Positions 62,841-64,000 of a DNA stretch of 64,000 nucleotides are shown here, piece by piece. The DNA is from Deltaproteobacteria bacterium. GTDB taxonomy: Bacteria > Desulfobacterota > Binatia > UTPRO1. The translations under genes were made by a program, and so were the position numbers. A model generated the notes under the pieces. It saw only the letters and a list, made by a program, of their open reading frames with translations, did no database searches and was not told where the DNA came from. Numbering within the stretch: position 1 is the first letter of the stretch; the number at the start of each line of letters is the position of its first letter. The DNA lies in NCBI GenBank assembly GCA_016200545.1, contig JACQEO010000087.1, positions 1 to 64,000 of the forward strand, given 5' to 3'.

Positions 62841-64000
62841 ATGAATCCGACCGCCTCGCCCGTTCGATCATCCGGGCCGCTTCATGACCGCTCGGCGTGG
62901 CTCAACCGCTCCACGGTAGGCATCGCGCTCGCGAGCTTCTGCTCGGATGTGTCGCACGAGCTCGCGACCGCCGTTCTCCCCGTCGTTCTGCTCTCGCTCG
63001 GAGCGGGAGCCGCCGCGCTCGGCGTGATCGAGGGCGCTGCGGACGGCCTGTCGGCGGCGGCGAAGCTCTGGGGTGGGCTCGTTAGCGATCGGGTTGCGCG
63101 TCGCAAACCGCTCGCGTCGATCGGATATCTTGTCACCGCCGTGGGCACCGCCGCGATCGGCGTCTGCGCGGCGTGGTGGCAGGTGATGATCTGCCGAATG
63201 GCAGCGTGGATCGGGCGCGGCAGCCGGAGCCCGGCGCGCGACGTGCTGATGGCCGAGGCCGTCGCGCCGCACGTATGGGGCAGAGCGTTCGGCATGGAGC
63301 GGGCGGGCGATGCGTTCGGCGCGGTGCTGGGACCGCTATTGGCGCTCACGCTGATCGCCGCGGGGGTTCGGGCGCAGCAGGTCATGCTCTGGTCGCTCCT
63401 CCCTGGAATCCTCGCCTTCCTCGCCATCGCGGGGCTCGTCGTCGAGCGCCCGCGCGACCGGCCACTCGTAACTCATACCTTCCGTGCGAGTCTTGCGGCC
63501 ACGACCACCCCGTTTCGCCGCTATCTCGGCGGCATCCTGATCTTCGGATGCGGGGACTTCTCCCGTACGCTGTTGATCCTCTACGTCACCCAGCACGCGC
63601 AGGGGACGCTGTTTCGTTGGCAGGGCGCGACGCTGGCGATCGCACTCTACGTACTCCACAACGCGGTGAGCGCGCTCGCCGCCTTTCCAATCGGCGCGCT
63701 CAGCGACCGGGTCGGGCGCCGCCGCGTCGTGAGCGTCGGCTACTCGTTCGCGGGCGCCACGACCTTCGGCTTTGCATTTCTCGGAGCCACGCCGCTCGCG
63801 TTGACCGTGCTCTTCGTCTGTTCCGGCATCTACATCGCGTGCGAGGAGGTCGCCGAGAAGGCCTGCGCCGCCGAGCTGCTGAGCGAGCACGCCCGCGGCA
63901 CGGGGATGGGCCTGCTCGCCGCGACGAACGGGATCGGCGACATGATCTCGAGCGCCCTCGTAGGCGCGCTCTGGTCGGCCGTGCCGGCGACACCGGCACT
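62841..64000 (+). CDS. MFS transporter under fluoride riboswitch control (3' end cut by window)
   Basis: An open frame of 386 codons runs from the ATG at 62841 (after TAGGATCCC) to the window edge. Hydrophobic segments recur as in major facilitator proteins: VGIALASFCSDVSHELATAV in the first helix, then loop motif GGLVSDRVARRKPLA, the GRGSRSPARDVLMAEAV segment near 130, FGMERAGDAFGAVLGP, and a second-half GALSDRVGRRRVVSVGY loop. The A-motif repeats G---DR-(G/A)RR are present in both halves. It would be an inner-membrane exporter or importer. Fluoride control suggests a role in fluoride or halide resistance; the substrate is unknown. Confidence 0.9.
   Translation, partial: MNPTASPVRSSGPLHDRSAWLNRSTVGIALASFCSDVSHELATAVLPVVLLSLGAGAAALGVIEGAADGLSAAAKLWGGLVSDRVARRKPLASIGYLVTAVGTAAIGVCAAWWQVMICRMAAWIGRGSRSPARDVLMAEAVAPHVWGRAFGMERAGDAFGAVLGPLLALTLIAAGVRAQQVMLWSLLPGILAFLAIAGLVVERPRDRPLVTHTFRASLAATTTPFRRYLGGILIFGCGDFSRTLLILYVTQHAQGTLFRWQGATLAIALYVLHNAVSALAAFPIGALSDRVGRRRVVSVGYSFAGATTFGFAFLGATPLALTVLFVCSGIYIACEEVAEKACAAELLSEHARGTGMGLLAATNGIGDMISSALVGALWSAVPATPA

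Overview
This is a high-GC (high 60s per cent by eye) bacterial chromosome segment. It is gene-dense, with many ATGA/GTGA start-stop overlaps and almost entirely housekeeping content. The gene set fits a deltaproteobacterium-like soil or sediment lineage: an Isc operon with HscB/HscA, a pilMNOPQ-aro cluster, PII-glutamine synthetase, and secreted Cys-rich/Ig-like lipoproteins with Pro-Thr linkers. An uncultured Binatota/Desulfobacterota-type organism is my best guess. The placement is inference from gene content, not from a marker phylogeny.

Layout. 1-490: 5' end of an IS4-like transposase and a small membrane protein in lower-GC DNA. 595-5112 (+): a BMP-type nucleoside ABC transporter operon (lipoprotein, double ATPase, two permeases), then a Sir2 deacylase. 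5956-14500 (-): a possible 12-gene operon read right to left, iscS-iscU-iscA-hscB-hscA-iscX-Rrf2 regulator-unknown-sppA-zinc ribbon-exported phytochelatin-synthase-like protein. It has a promoter/operator at 14530-14578 and no ferredoxin gene. 14606-17473: uvrA. 17534-20153: divergent 5-oxoprolinase genes pxpC-pxpB and pxpA. 20240-21145: a low-GC secreted phosphoesterase that looks acquired. 21150-28133 (-): mfd, a SurA-like isomerase, pdxA and a phosphohexomutase, each overlapping the next. 28270-30676 (-): aroQ, a DUF1573-like lipoprotein and a PfkB kinase. 30785-33681: Ig-like/Cys-rich lipoproteins and a decayed duplicate. 33720-36475: aroC-aroK-aroB. 36563-42200: pilM-N-O-P-Q preceded by a 52-codon coupled leader ORF and a strong hairpin. 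42532-46553: an exported coiled-coil protein and a minor pilin operon (fimT, pilV, pilW, pilX). 46628-53637 (+): priA, def, fmt, rsmB, rpe, tRNA-Pro(CGG), plsY. 53904-55708 (+): glnB-glnA with a perfect 14-bp terminator stem.

The most interesting region is 55809-64000. Two fluoride (crcB-motif) riboswitches lie back to back at 62481-62530 (-) and 62673-62723 (+). Each is behind its own TTGACA promoter, and they share an expression-platform design in which the pseudoknot strand CTCCTACC can pair with a downstream GGTAGG. The minus-strand switch leads into a Kef/CPA2-type antiporter, a UspA protein, a DUF190-four-CBS protein and the fluoride channel CrcB. A dynamin-like GTPase and enolase, the classic fluoride-inhibited enzyme, follow in the same direction beyond a weak terminator. 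The plus-strand switch leads into an MFS transporter cut by the window end. This makes the locus a candidate expanded fluoride-response regulon with an uncharacterised MFS exporter and a coupled leader peptide.
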